Below, in pieces: positions 23,928-32,939 of a stretch of DNA of 44,837 nucleotides. Both the position numbers and the translations under genes were made by a program. The first letter of the stretch is position 1, and each line of letters begins with the position of its first letter. The DNA is taken from assembly GCA_025463135.1 (NCBI GenBank), contig JAOAPY010000028.1, forward strand, positions 1 to 44,837, written 5' to 3'. The DNA comes from Acidobacteriota bacterium (GTDB lineage Bacteria > Acidobacteriota > Blastocatellia > Pyrinomonadales > Pyrinomonadaceae). The notes under the pieces are model-generated. The model did no database searches. It was not told the DNA's origin and saw only the letters and a program-made list of their open reading frames with translations.

Positions 23928-25317
23928 GACGCGCCGGCCTTTCCGCTGCTTCCGCATTCAAGCCGGCCAACCACTTCAGCGCGGACAAGCTCGGCATGAA
24001 AAGGTACTCGCCGCCGCGAAGCACATTGAACGTTTCGATGTCGTGTATGCGGCGCCTCACCGGCTCTTTCGGAATCGTGAATGTATTCCTCTCCTCCTGC
24101 AGACCGACGAGTGGGTCGCGTTCACTACCCAAATTCATGAACGTGCCGTCATTGATCCAGTCTTGCTGGAGAAATTCGAGGGTACTCATCGCCTTGGCGC
24201 TGATGAATAAGAAATAGATGCCTCGCGCGCCTTCGTCATCGAGCTCGGAGATTGTGTTCGCATCGTAGGGCGCTCCGTAGGTCGTGCTGCGCCTGATAAG
24301 GCGATGGATGTTCACGTCCGTGAGCACGGGCATCTTCGTGTCCCGTGGGTTCATGCGACGCATGTGGCAGCCCAACGGGACCTGTTTGCCCTGTGGATCG
24401 TTGGCGTAGGTGAAATCGTTATTTCGGTGCGGATCTTCGCCAAGCGCCGCATCGTCCTTTGCCGGTGCGAGCGTCAATGGCGCGCCGCTACGCCAGCGCC
24501 CGACGAGCTTCGCGGCCAGCAACTCGCGCTCCTCGTCGTTCTGACCGTTCTCTCGCAGGAACCGGTTGAACGCTCCGACGCGGGACTGGTATTTTCGCAA
24601 ACCAACGTAAGTGCCGTTGCGGCCTAACGTGTCCGGCTGAGGCATCGCAAGGGGAACGCCGGCCTCGCCTGGATAGCTGAGGATGAACTCGCCGGCTTTG
24701 ATAGGTCGCCCCTGACCAGGAAGCGGCTCGACGCCACTGCCCTCAATGGCGGGTTGGCCGATACTGTCTTTATAACCGAGCGAATTGAGACTACCCGGTT
24801 GAGCGCCGAAGTCTTGAATCAGCAGGACGGTGACGCCCGAAAAGCCTTCATACTGCTGCCGCGCCGTCTCCATGGTACGGTGCCACTTATCCTCAGTGGG
24901 GCTGACAATGCTGACTTGGACGTGAATCTGTCCGCTACCGAACGGCCGTTCCCAGTTCTTTGGATCGTTTGCTCCATAGTCATGAAGCTCCTCCGCACGT
25001 GCAGCCATTCCCGCCCGAAATGCTTCCGGAAAGCTTCGCAGCGAGTCGCCGGGCACGCCCAATGCCACCAGCCCTGGATAGCTGATGGCAACTGCGATCC
25101 AAGCGTCCCCCGCTTTCCACCAATCGGCGGCAGAACCGATGTGCGGTGCGAGTCTCCGCAAGAACTCACGACCGCCGTGCGCATCGTTGATGTGCAGGAA
25201 GACGTGCGTGCCGAAGTACGGCTCCGGACGATGGCGCAGAATAGTCGCTTGAATGTCGTGGAGGTCGACGGCGATGCAGTTGCGTGAATCTTCGCCGACT
25301 CGATCTTCTGATGACAT
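23920..25317 (-). CDS. DyP-type haem peroxidase
   Basis: Dye-decolourising peroxidase family protein of 465 residues; uses hydrogen peroxide to oxidise a substrate. The distal GxxDG motif appears as GYKDSIGQPAIEG (Asp184 kept, last Gly replaced by Ser). The proximal haem His is probably His318 in CHMRRMNPRD, and HRLIRRSTTYG (about 338-348) carries the conserved distal Arg. No signal or Tat peptide, so it is probably cytoplasmic or cargo of a compartment. A good ribosome-binding site (GGAAGG) precedes ATG 25317. It follows the unknown protein gene by 15 bases. No encapsulin gene is seen in the window. Substrate unknown. Confidence 0.88.
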   Translation of the reverse strand: MSSEDRVGEDSRNCIAVDLHDIQATILRHRPEPYFGTHVFLHINDAHGGREFLRRLAPHIGSAADWWKAGDAWIAVAISYPGLVALGVPGDSLRSFPEAFRAGMAARAEELHDYGANDPKNWERPFGSGQIHVQVSIVSPTEDKWHRTMETARQQYEGFSGVTVLLIQDFGAQPGSLNSLGYKDSIGQPAIEGSGVEPLPGQGRPIKAGEFILSYPGEAGVPLAMPQPDTLGRNGTYVGLRKYQSRVGAFNRFLRENGQNDEERELLAAKLVGRWRSGAPLTLAPAKDDAALGEDPHRNNDFTYANDPQGKQVPLGCHMRRMNPRDTKMPVLTDVNIHRLIRRSTTYGAPYDANTISELDDEGARGIYFLFISAKAMSTLEFLQQDWINDGTFMNLGSERDPLVGLQEERNTFTIPKEPVRRRIHDIETFNVLRGGEYLFMPSLSALKWLAGLNAEAAERPARHG

Positions 25318-25332
25318 GGCGTCCTTCCGTGA

Positions 25333-25971
25333 TTAGCTGATCTTGTCGAGGAATTCTTCGGTCGCTTTGCCGATACGCTCAAGCCGTCTCGTCTCCACCA
25401 CGGTCAGATTAGGATTGGCGACGTACCAGAAGTCCGCTGTGATCTGGTGGCTCGCGATGAAGTCCTTGACCTTCGGGCTACGAACCCCGGGCCAACCTTC
25501 GACATCGCCGAACTGGAGGTCGAGGATGTCGGGGATCTTCGTCGCGAAGTCTTCGATGTAGGGATCCCAGTCGAGATCGTAGGCAGTGCAGAAAAGAAGC
25601 TTCGTGTCGTTATCCAGAATCACGAAGCGCATGTCATGGACGGTGCCAACCATATCCACCATTTCATTGCCAATGCTGCCGTGCAGAATCTCCAGAAAAG
25701 CGCGCATCCGCTTGGCTCCGCCTGGTGCGAGCGGAGCGATCACCGTCAGCTCCGACACCTTACCCTGCCGGCGACCGATCCGGCCCGCGGTTCCAACCGG
25801 CGCTGCCGGTTCCTTTGCCGGCGTGCCCGACTTTAGAGCGCGGATCACGTTCTCCAGCGCGGTCTTCCCAATCTCTGGTGCGTCGGCGTAAAGCTCGCGC
25901 AGCTTTTGCACCTTCTCCTCGAGGTCCGTCGACTGCTCCGATTTTGTCTTCACTTGCTTTTGTGTTGCCAT
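25333..25971 (-). CDS. Unknown protein, first gene of the DyP operon
   Basis: The start is placed at ATG 25971 (MATQKQVKTK), which follows a strong AAAGGGG; sixteen upstream codons are open but less likely. The protein has 212 residues. The first 80 are charged and Ala/Pro-rich, probably disordered. Residues about 85-212 form a compact domain with FVILDNDTKLLFCTAYDLDWD and ADFWYVANPNLTVVE. I have the impression of a family that travels with peroxidase-like genes, but I cannot name it. It may be a partner of the DyP protein; it is read first in the operon. Confidence 0.75.
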   Translation of the reverse strand: MATQKQVKTKSEQSTDLEEKVQKLRELYADAPEIGKTALENVIRALKSGTPAKEPAAPVGTAGRIGRRQGKVSELTVIAPLAPGGAKRMRAFLEILHGSIGNEMVDMVGTVHDMRFVILDNDTKLLFCTAYDLDWDPYIEDFATKIPDILDLQFGDVEGWPGVRSPKVKDFIASHQITADFWYVANPNLTVVETRRLERIGKATEEFLDKIS

Positions 25972-26096
25972 GGTTGGTCCCCTTTCTTGTTGATTGTTGT
26001 TCCGTGGCGTGTCGCTCAACGTCCACGTCCTGCGGTTGCTTCTACCGGAGGCAAAAGGTGCGGGATAGCTCCACTGGTTCTTAGACTCCGAAGTGC

Positions 26097-27065
26097 TTAA
26101 ACCGCATAGGAGCCATGCTCTACGTCTTCCAAAATGTCATATCTGGTCGGCGTCCAGTTCAGAACTTTTCGGGTCTTCTCGCTGGCGAGGCGCTTATTCA
26201 CCGACAAGCTCACGCCGCCTCCGCCTCCTCGGGTGTACATCTCCAGAAGTGACAAGGCCTCGGTTCGGCCGCCGGCGCCCACAAGTCGGCTGGCCGCCGC
26301 GGCTAGATCCCCAAGGGCGATCTCGTCGGTCACGGCATGGAGCATCGTGCCAGCTGGGGCGCGTTCAAGTGCCAGGACGTAGACTTCAACCAGGTCGTCG
26401 AGATGCACGTAGCCCTGCCGAACGCCGCCTATTCCGAGATGCGGTGCAGCGCCATGCGTCTTGGTCAGGGCGATCAGATTGGGCAGGTCGTAGCCTCTGC
26501 CCTGGCCGTAGACGAGACCGGGTCGAATCACGATTCCGCGAACGCCGGCCGCCTTGAGCACAGCTCTCTCCGTCTCGGCTCGGGGCGCCATTGAGCCACC
26601 GAAGCCGTCGATTAACGGCTGCGGTATCTCAGCCTTGGGCGGTGCAAATACTGACGCGGGAAGCGGGACGGGGTGGTCTTCATCGAAGATGGTCGGGCTG
26701 GCCTCACCCTTGGTGAAGACACCGAAGATCGCCGAGCCGCTGGTGAAGATGAATGGATTTCCTGCATCGCCGGCGGCCTTGATCATCACCTCCACGGCGT
26801 CACGATCCTTGGCGAAGCTCTCCGGAGTCCCCTCGATTTGCCCGATGCTGGCGAGGCTGACGACCGCATCTACCTCGGTTACGGGAGCGACCAGGCTCGC
26901 GGGATTAGCGAAGTCGCCGATGACTGGTGTCATCCCTCCGACTCGCAGCCTTGCGAAGGCGTCCTCAGTTTGCGACATAGCCACGACCTGATGGCCTTGC
27001 TGCAACAGCTTTCGGGCGACGGCGCCCCCGATGAATCCGGTTGCGCCGGTGACGAGAATCTTCAT
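26097..27065 (-). CDS. NAD-dependent epimerase/dehydratase family protein
   Basis: Extended short-chain dehydrogenase of 322 residues. The Rossmann dinucleotide motif is TGATGFIGGAVARKL (7-21), with conserved GLVYGQGRGYD near 188-198. The canonical YxxxK is not obvious, so the catalytic tyrosine cannot be assigned. The substrate, often a nucleotide sugar or other carbonyl compound, is unknown. The gene lies 125 bp upstream of the DyP-operon start on the same strand and could be co-transcribed, but with no overlap. Start ATG 27065 begins directly with MKILVTGATG. Confidence 0.88.
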   Translation of the reverse strand: MKILVTGATGFIGGAVARKLLQQGHQVVAMSQTEDAFARLRVGGMTPVIGDFANPASLVAPVTEVDAVVSLASIGQIEGTPESFAKDRDAVEVMIKAAGDAGNPFIFTSGSAIFGVFTKGEASPTIFDEDHPVPLPASVFAPPKAEIPQPLIDGFGGSMAPRAETERAVLKAAGVRGIVIRPGLVYGQGRGYDLPNLIALTKTHGAAPHLGIGGVRQGYVHLDDLVEVYVLALERAPAGTMLHAVTDEIALGDLAAAASRLVGAGGRTEALSLLEMYTRGGGGGVSLSVNKRLASEKTRKVLNWTPTRYDILEDVEHGSYAV

Positions 27066-27140
27066 GTGCCTCCATTACCTCAAGGTCAATCATTTTAGCT
27101 GGGAGGTAATTTGCGCTGGACAGTCCCCGGACAGCATGGA

Positions 27141-27230
27141 GTCAGTACCGGGAGCGGTAGCGACCGGGTCACCCTTGCGATTTCAGGACTCTTGCACAGC
27201 GACCCGGTCGCTACCGCTCCCGGTACTGAC
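27141..27230. repeat. REPIN/MITE-like hairpin, copy 1 (perfect 30-bp arms)
   Basis: Arms 27141-27170 and 27201-27230 are perfect 30-bp reverse complements, with a 30-base loop. The arm begins GTCAGTACCGGGAGCGGTAG. The same outer GTCAGTACC and central GCGGTAGCG are found in the copies at 30.3 and 34.3 kb. It lies between the epimerase and aldehyde dehydrogenase genes. No transposase or RAYT gene is near. Confidence 0.92.
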
Positions 27231-27256
27231 ATCATCCTCAAATAGATCGCTGCCGG

Positions 27257-28645
27257 CTATGACGCAAGCGCGGGCGCGGGTGCTACCCAGATCAATTTCT
27301 TGTTCACAAACTCCTCGATGCCGAGATTGGAAAGCTCCTTGCCATATCCGGAACGCTTGATGCCGCCGAACGGCAAATCGGGGGCGCTCATCGATGGATA
27401 ATTGATAAAGACCATGCCAGTTTCGATACGGCTGGCAACTTGCTTGCCGTGCTCGATATCGGAAGTGTAGACCGAGCCACCCAATCCATAGGGCGAATCG
27501 TTCGCAATAGCTACGGCCTCATCCTCGTCCTTAGCGGTAAAGAACAGCGCGACTGGTCCGAAGAATTCTTGCCGGTAGGCCGGATTGTCGGGAGTGACGT
27601 CGGTGAGAATCGTTGGTTGCATATACGCGCCCGTTTGTCCAAGCCGATCGCCTCCCGTGAAGACCCGCGCACCATTGGCAACCGCTTCACCGACCTGATT
27701 GAGCAGAAGTTTCAACGCGGCGTCAGAGGACAATGGCGCCAGTGTGGTCGCTTCATCCAACGGGTCGCCCGGCTTGAGTTGTTCGAGAGCATCACGAAAC
27801 GCATTGAGGAACTGCTTTGCACGCGCGCCAACCACAATGAATCGTTTCGAGCCGATGCAAGTTTGTCCCGCGTTGCTCATACGACCTGCGACCGCCATTT
27901 GAACCGCGTACTTGAGGTCGCAATCTTCCAGCACAATAAAACAATCACTTCCGCCCAGCTCCATCGTCGATTTCTTCAAATTCTTGCCGGCACGCGACGC
28001 GAGTGATTCGCCCGCTCGTTCCGATCCAGTGAGCGCGATGCCGCGAATGCGCGGGTCGTCGATCAGGGCGCCGACCTGATCGTTTGAAAGAAATAGATTT
28101 GTATAAGCGCCAGCCGGCGATCCCGCATCAGTGAAGAGTTGCTCGAAGGCAAGCGCGCACTGCGGGACACCCGATGCATGCTTCACTAAGAGAACATTGC
28201 CGGCCATCAAATGGGGCGCGGCAAATCGCGACAGTTGATAGTAGGGATAGTTCCAGGGTTGAATGCCGATTAGTACTCCAAGCGGAGAGTATTCAAGGCG
28301 CGCAGATCCCGTTTTCGATTCGATGATCTTTGGCGAAAGGAACTTCTCTGCATTATCTGCATAGTATTGAAGAATGGAGGCGCTGAGATTAACCTCATCG
28401 CGTCCTTCCGAGATCCGCTTGCCCATCTCCAGTGATGCCAGGCGTGCCAGATTCTCTATACGTTCCCGCATCAAAGAAGCTGCTCGGGCAACGATCTTGG
28501 CCCGCTCCTGGATAGGCATCGTGGACCAAACGTTTCGATATGTGTTGTCAGCCGTCGCTAGCGCGCTTCGCATTTGCTCATCGGTATGCTCATCGAAACT
28601 GCGAAGTATCTCGCCGTTGGCGGGGTTGACGCTTTGGTATGCCAT
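27257..28645 (-). CDS. NAD(P)-dependent aldehyde / succinate-semialdehyde dehydrogenase
   Basis: Aldehyde dehydrogenase of 462 residues that oxidises an aldehyde to its acid, cytoplasmic. MAYQSVNPANGEILRSF is the usual opening of the short SSADH (Sad/GabD-like) group. Cofactor and catalytic motifs are IQPWNYPYYQLSRF, MELGGSDCFIVL (catalytic Glu) and NAGQTCIGSKR (catalytic Cys). EFFGPVALFF and PFGGIKRSGYGKEL complete the fold. Ribosome-binding site AGGAGA precedes the ATG. Succinate semialdehyde is the likely substrate by family likeness, but is not proven. No GABA aminotransferase gene is in the window. Confidence 0.9.
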   Translation of the reverse strand: MAYQSVNPANGEILRSFDEHTDEQMRSALATADNTYRNVWSTMPIQERAKIVARAASLMRERIENLARLASLEMGKRISEGRDEVNLSASILQYYADNAEKFLSPKIIESKTGSARLEYSPLGVLIGIQPWNYPYYQLSRFAAPHLMAGNVLLVKHASGVPQCALAFEQLFTDAGSPAGAYTNLFLSNDQVGALIDDPRIRGIALTGSERAGESLASRAGKNLKKSTMELGGSDCFIVLEDCDLKYAVQMAVAGRMSNAGQTCIGSKRFIVVGARAKQFLNAFRDALEQLKPGDPLDEATTLAPLSSDAALKLLLNQVGEAVANGARVFTGGDRLGQTGAYMQPTILTDVTPDNPAYRQEFFGPVALFFTAKDEDEAVAIANDSPYGLGGSVYTSDIEHGKQVASRIETGMVFINYPSMSAPDLPFGGIKRSGYGKELSNLGIEEFVNKKLIWVAPAPALAS

Positions 28646-28702
28646 GCTTGTTTCTCCTAAGAATTGGTTTGCTGTTTCTTTTCCTCAGTGCCTAACAACG
28701 AG

Positions 28703-29071
28703 CTAGAAGCGAGAGAACCCGCCCCAGGCGGAGCGATAGCTGGCGCCGAGCCGGTCGAGAATCTCGCGGGCTGCGGCGTTCGGGTCGCCGTAGACGACGC
28801 ACCGCGTCGAGTCCACACAGTCCATGAAGCGCCTAGCCCAGTTCTTCATCATGAACCCCTCGCTGATGTGGTGGGCCACCACCGCCTCAGAGTCGGCATA
28901 AATCTCGAAGACATGGACAGTGCCGCCGTCGGGCGAGATGTACCACTCGTACGCGAGCGTTCCCGGCTCGGCTCTGGTGCCCGAAACCATTTCCTCCATC
29001 AGCTCCTTGAAGGTATCGAGCGCACCGTCTTTGATTGCCAGCTCGTTAACCCAGGAAACGTGTGCCTTCAT
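28703..29071 (-). CDS. Putative quinol monooxygenase (ABM domain)
   Basis: Antibiotic-biosynthesis-monooxygenase-like dimeric alpha-beta barrel protein, 122 residues from ATG 29071, which follows GGAGG with good spacing; a start nine codons earlier is possible. The pattern ALDTFKELMEEMVSGTRAEP, TLAYEWYISPD and HVFEIYADSEAVVAHH is typical of YgiN-like proteins. The C-terminal extension of about 35 residues is unusual. Likely roles are quinol oxidation or sensing; no cofactor is needed in the family. It lies upstream of the dehydrogenase gene on the same strand. Confidence 0.82.
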   Translation of the reverse strand: MKAHVSWVNELAIKDGALDTFKELMEEMVSGTRAEPGTLAYEWYISPDGGTVHVFEIYADSEAVVAHHISEGFMMKNWARRFMDCVDSTRCVVYGDPNAAAREILDRLGASYRSAWGGFSRF

Positions 29072-29391
29072 CGCGTCCTCCGTCACATGTATCTTCAACC
29101 GATGCGAAGGGCAACCTGCATACCAGTTCGACAGGATTCGAAATTGGTCGAATCAGTGAGGTTTTCTGAACCCAATTACCAGTGTTGTCGGAATTGCCGG
29201 AGGCACTCGGATCGCTGTCGGCAGAACTTCCGGCAGTTTTAGTGGTGGTTGTTCTTGGAGTTTTAGTATCCGAGATAACGAGGGCGAGTGTTAAGGCCCA
29301 TCAGCGAGCCATCGCCAGTCGACAGGGCTGGTTGCCAGGGATAATTCCGTAGGGCTCCGTCCATTGAATAGACATCATTAACAGACGCCTC
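29072..29391. other. Gene-free stretch with a TTGYCGGAATTGCCGG repeat
   Basis: About 320 bp. No gene is seen. A 16-base repeat TTGTCGGAATTGCCGG at 29185-29200 recurs at 30467-30482 and 31087-31102 with one or two changes. A CCGGCAG/CGGCAGAAC stretch follows nearby. Confidence 0.5.
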
Positions 29392-30186
29392 TTAGAAGAT
29401 GGATCGGACCACTCCACCATCTACTCGTAACGCTGCGCCATTAGTCGCTGCGGATAATGGACTGCAAACGTAGACGACCAGGGAAGCCACTTCTTCAGGC
29501 TGTATGAATCTTTTGATAAGCGACGAAGGGCGCGTGTTCTGGAAAAACTGCTTCTCAACTTCCTCTACGGAAACGGCTTGTTCTTGCGCTAATTGCTGAA
29601 TAAAAGTTCCGACACCCTCAGATAGCGTCGGGCCAGGAAGTACCGAATTGACCGTGATCCTTGTTCCGATAGTTGTTTCAGCTAAGCCTCGAGCAAGCGC
29701 GACTTGAGCGGTTTTCGTTACCCCATAATGAATCATCTCTGCGGGTATGTTGGCTGCTGATTCACTTGAGATAAAAACAATTCGACCCCAGTTACGATCC
29801 TTCATCTGGGGGAGATAGTGCCGGCTTAGCCGCACTCCACTCATTACATTTACCTCGAAGAATTTGAGCCAGTCGGCATCCGGGATCTGCTCAAACTCGC
29901 GGGGCTCAAAAATACCTACGCTGTTTACCAGTATGTCTATGTCCGGATACGCTTCTGTGATCCTGGTAACTCCATCAGCCGAAGAAAGGTCCGCAGCAAC
30001 ACCTCCAATCTTAGCTTTTGAAACCTTGGCAGCGATTCTGCGCTTTGCCTCGCTTACTTTCTCCTCGGTGCGGCCATTCAGTATTACTTCAGCGCCCTCT
30101 TCAGCTAAAGCCTTTGCGATAGCGAAACCAATGCCCACAGTTGAGCCTGTAACCAGCGCCCTCTTGCCGTTTAGTTGAAGATCCAT
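29392..30186 (-). CDS. SDR-family oxidoreductase
   Basis: Classical short-chain dehydrogenase, 264 residues from ATG 30186 (MDLQLNGKRALVTG), preceded by CGAGGTAA; 28 further upstream codons are open but unlikely. The cofactor motif TGSTVGIGFAIA, the active-site Ser in FISSESA and YGVTK (Tyr and Lys) are all present. LNGRTEEK after strand 2 suggests NADP preference. The C-terminus GAALRVDGGVVRS is typical. Substrate unknown. It stands alone between repeats. Confidence 0.9.
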   Translation of the reverse strand: MDLQLNGKRALVTGSTVGIGFAIAKALAEEGAEVILNGRTEEKVSEAKRRIAAKVSKAKIGGVAADLSSADGVTRITEAYPDIDILVNSVGIFEPREFEQIPDADWLKFFEVNVMSGVRLSRHYLPQMKDRNWGRIVFISSESAANIPAEMIHYGVTKTAQVALARGLAETTIGTRITVNSVLPGPTLSEGVGTFIQQLAQEQAVSVEEVEKQFFQNTRPSSLIKRFIQPEEVASLVVYVCSPLSAATNGAALRVDGGVVRSIF

Positions 30187-30606
30187 TGCACGTTTACCTC
30201 GTTCTAGAGTTTCAATTCGCAAGGTCAGTGTCACAACCGAGACGTAAGAAGCAAGCAATATGCTTGCCAAATACTAATGCAGTTTGAAATCGACCAGCCG
30301 CGTTGGCAGGGTAGATAACTCGAACTGTCGTGTCATGAGGTCAGTACCACCGCGCGGTAGCGGGTGGGTCTCGATCCATCAGCATTCTCGTTATCCGGCG
30401 ACCGACGGACCCACCCGCTACCGCGCGTTGGTACTGACTTCATGACACGGAGTAGTCACGACATTCTTGCCGGAATTGCCGGGCAGGATTGAAGTGATGC
30501 CGGGAATTCGTTCCGACACTCTACGGAGTGATTGACTTGATCAGACTCGGTTGCGCCTCACTTACTCTCGCAATCCTCATGTTCGACATTGGCAGGTCTC
30601 TTGCCT
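30187..30606. other. Intergenic region carrying hairpin copy 2
   Basis: 420 bp between divergent genes. It holds the hairpin at 30330-30448 and a TTGCCGGAATTGCCGG repeat (30467-30482). No promoter of consensus quality is visible for either neighbour. Confidence 0.5.
30330..30448. repeat. REPIN/MITE-like hairpin, copy 2 (41-bp arms)
   Basis: Arms 30330-30370 and 30408-30448 match with two mismatches in 41 and a 37-base loop. Outer bases GTGTCATGAGGTCAGTACC, inner GCGGTAGCGGGTGGGTC. It shares both blocks with copy 3 at 34304-34427. Confidence 0.92.
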
Positions 30607-31062
30607 ATGTCAGAGGCGATGAACGTAGGATACCTTACCGCTATTGCTGCTCTAGCTGGCGCAGGGCTCGGCGGATTAACCTCATTCGCAAGCTCATGGA
30701 CCACCCTGCACGCACAGATGAAGGCTCAGCGGCTTGCGAACAGTAAATCGACACGGCAAGAACTCTACAAGCAGTTCATTGATGAAGCGTCGAGAACTTA
30801 CGCAGACGCGCTAGTGCATGACACGCTGGACGTATCCCGCTTGGTTGGCATTTATTCACTCGTCAGCAGAATGCGCGTTCTCTCGTCTGAAAAAGTGATC
30901 CACAGCGCCTCTAGTATTGCCATACTTGTCACCGACACCTACTTCCAGCCCAATAAGACGCCTACTGAATTGCAGGCGATGATGCATGACGGCGGCGTGG
31001 ATCCGTTACGAGATTTTAGCGAAGTTTGCCGCAATGAATTAGAAAGCGATCTCCTTGCCTAA
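30607..31062 (+). CDS. Small membrane-anchored protein, unknown
   Basis: Protein of 151 residues from ATG 30607 (MSEAMNVGYLTAIAALAGAG). One N-terminal transmembrane helix (about 8-26) is followed by a soluble helical domain with QELYKQFIDEASRTYADAL. Proteins with this layout are common hypotheticals in soil bacteria; no function is known to me. The C-terminal part has no catalytic motif. A TTG six codons upstream is an alternative start. Confidence 0.7.
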   Translation: MSEAMNVGYLTAIAALAGAGLGGLTSFASSWTTLHAQMKAQRLANSKSTRQELYKQFIDEASRTYADALVHDTLDVSRLVGIYSLVSRMRVLSSEKVIHSASSIAILVTDTYFQPNKTPTELQAMMHDGGVDPLRDFSEVCRNELESDLLA

Positions 31063-31258
31063 GCATGCGAGGCATTAAAGGGAATGTTGCCGGATTTGCC
31101 GGACACGCCTGGGCAGTTCTCTAAGACTTAACCGGCACTTTCATCAGGTTAAGGTCACTTGCAGACTGAAACTGCCCGCATTCTCTCACCGAAATAGTTG
31201 TGCCGATCTTGGCCGAATCATTGCAGGTCTGACGGGAAAGAAGAGGTGGCCCGAGGTA

Positions 31259-32620
31259 ATGAGAAGCAAGGTCGTGCACAATCTAAAGAGCTATTTTGCA
31301 GCACTGTCTTTCTTGCTGGCTACACCGTTGGCCCTGTGGTGTCAACAGAGCGCTCCAACTGCGGCTGACGTATTGAGTCTTGATCAGGCCATTAATATCG
31401 CCCTGCAGAAGAATCGTTCCCTCGAAAATGCGCGCCTTAACGTCGAAAAGGACGCAGACGAAATTCGAAGCATACGCACGTCGCGTCTTCCATCCACACA
31501 TTTCTACGCGCTGGTCTCGCAAGACATGGTCAAATACGAAACTAACCTGACGAATCCCTTCACCGGCGTCTTTCCTGGGATAGGACCATTCTTCTCACTG
31601 AGCACGCCCAGACGGCCAACGGCGATATTCGCTGCTCAGGTTCTGCAACCGATCTCGCAGCAGTACCGGATCGGTCTCGCTATCGATGTCGTGAAGTTGG
31701 CTCGCGACGAAGAGCAGCAGAAGTTCCGTTCGCAGGAGCAGGCACTCATCAACAACGTCAAGCAGACTTACTACGGAATATTGCAAAGTGAAAGCGCTCT
31801 GGAAAGTGTGCGTGATGAAGTCAAATCTTACCGCGAACTTGATCGAGTGACCGGCGAGTTTGTTCTGCAACAAGTTGTCTTGAAGTCCGATCATTTGCAA
31901 GTTCAAACTCGATTGGCAAAGGCGGAATACGAAGCTCTCGATCTGACTAATCGTCTGTCGACGCAGAAAGAGCAATTGAACAAGCTCCTGGGGCGGGAGG
32001 TGCTTACGGATTTCAGCGTTGGTCCTGTGGCGGAGGCGACAGTCTTTGAGTATGACATTTCAGCCTCGCGCCGTCGTGCACTAGACCAACGGCCTGAACT
32101 CAGTGCAGCGCGACTCAAGATCGAGCAGGCCAAGCTTGATAAACGTCTGAAGAAATCAGAGTACATCCCTGATGTGAGTGTGGGGTTCACCTCATTGAGC
32201 CTGCGAAACTTTGACGAAGTAGTGCCAAAGAATGTGGCGTCCGTCGGAGTTGTGATGAGTTGGGAGCCCTTCGACTGGGGGCGCAAGAAACGTCAATTGG
32301 CTGAGAAGATCAAGACAATCGAGCAGGCCGAGAATGCCTTGCAGGAAACCGAAGACCAAATCCTCATTGAGGTCGGCGATAAGTTCCGCCGTTTACAACA
32401 AACCCAACAGGCGTTGCGAGTCGCACGCCTTAGTCAGGATGCTGAGCGCGAAGCTCTCCGCGTCACTCAGGGCAGGTACCGATTCGAGACTGCTCTGTTA
32501 ACGGAAGTGCTGCAATCTCAAGCTAAGTTGGCAGATGCAAACAATCAATATCAACAAGCATTGCTGTCTTTCTGGACCGCTAAAGCTGAATTGGAAAGAG
32601 CGTTGGGCCAAGACAAGTGA
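31259..32620 (+). CDS. TolC-family outer membrane efflux protein
   Basis: Outer-membrane channel of a tripartite efflux system, 453 residues. A signal peptide (about 1-28, ending LATPLALWC) precedes two outer-membrane-efflux repeats with long coiled-coil helices: LSLDQAINIALQKNRSLENA begins the first, LDQRPELSAARLKIEQAKLD the second. GSREVL-type turns and Gln/Glu/Lys-rich helices fit a TolC barrel-tunnel. The adaptor and pump genes follow on the same strand, separated by repeat-bearing gaps of 319 and 232 bp. The transported compound is unknown. Confidence 0.92.
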   Translation: MRSKVVHNLKSYFAALSFLLATPLALWCQQSAPTAADVLSLDQAINIALQKNRSLENARLNVEKDADEIRSIRTSRLPSTHFYALVSQDMVKYETNLTNPFTGVFPGIGPFFSLSTPRRPTAIFAAQVLQPISQQYRIGLAIDVVKLARDEEQQKFRSQEQALINNVKQTYYGILQSESALESVRDEVKSYRELDRVTGEFVLQQVVLKSDHLQVQTRLAKAEYEALDLTNRLSTQKEQLNKLLGREVLTDFSVGPVAEATVFEYDISASRRRALDQRPELSAARLKIEQAKLDKRLKKSEYIPDVSVGFTSLSLRNFDEVVPKNVASVGVVMSWEPFDWGRKKRQLAEKIKTIEQAENALQETEDQILIEVGDKFRRLQQTQQALRVARLSQDAEREALRVTQGRYRFETALLTEVLQSQAKLADANNQYQQALLSFWTAKAELERALGQDK

Positions 32621-32939
32621 AAGAGGGATGCCGGTGAACTATCCAGTGTGGTGTCTCGGAAGTTCTAGCAATAAGTCTGATGGTCTTCCATCGGTCTAGT
32701 TCTCGGTCCCGAGGGGACCCAATGTTTATAGAACCAAGGGCCAAAAAGACTTTGAAGCTCCAGAGGAGCGAAATATGTGGCTTTGCTACGAGGCACATTG
32801 CGCTCCTCCGGAGCTAGAAACTCTTGGCGCGAACTGAAGCTATAGACATTTGGCCGCTCTGCGGCCAGGCACAAATTGTGGTTAGAACTCTAGAGTCCGC
32901 ACACCAGGCTGAATCCGAAAGCACAATCGACGAGGACAG
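32621..32939. repeat. Palindromic repeats in the efflux gene gap
   Basis: 319 bp without a gene. It holds imperfect palindromes: GCTCCAGAGGAGCGAAATAT against CACATTGCGCTCCTCCGGAGC (near 32757-32815), a GGTCCCGAGGGGACC stem (near 32705-32720), and a GGCCGCTCTGCGGCC stem (near 32853-32867). The motif GGGACCCAATGTTTATAGA resembles the repeats at 38.2 kb. They are probably a REP-like family placed between co-oriented genes. Confidence 0.65.
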
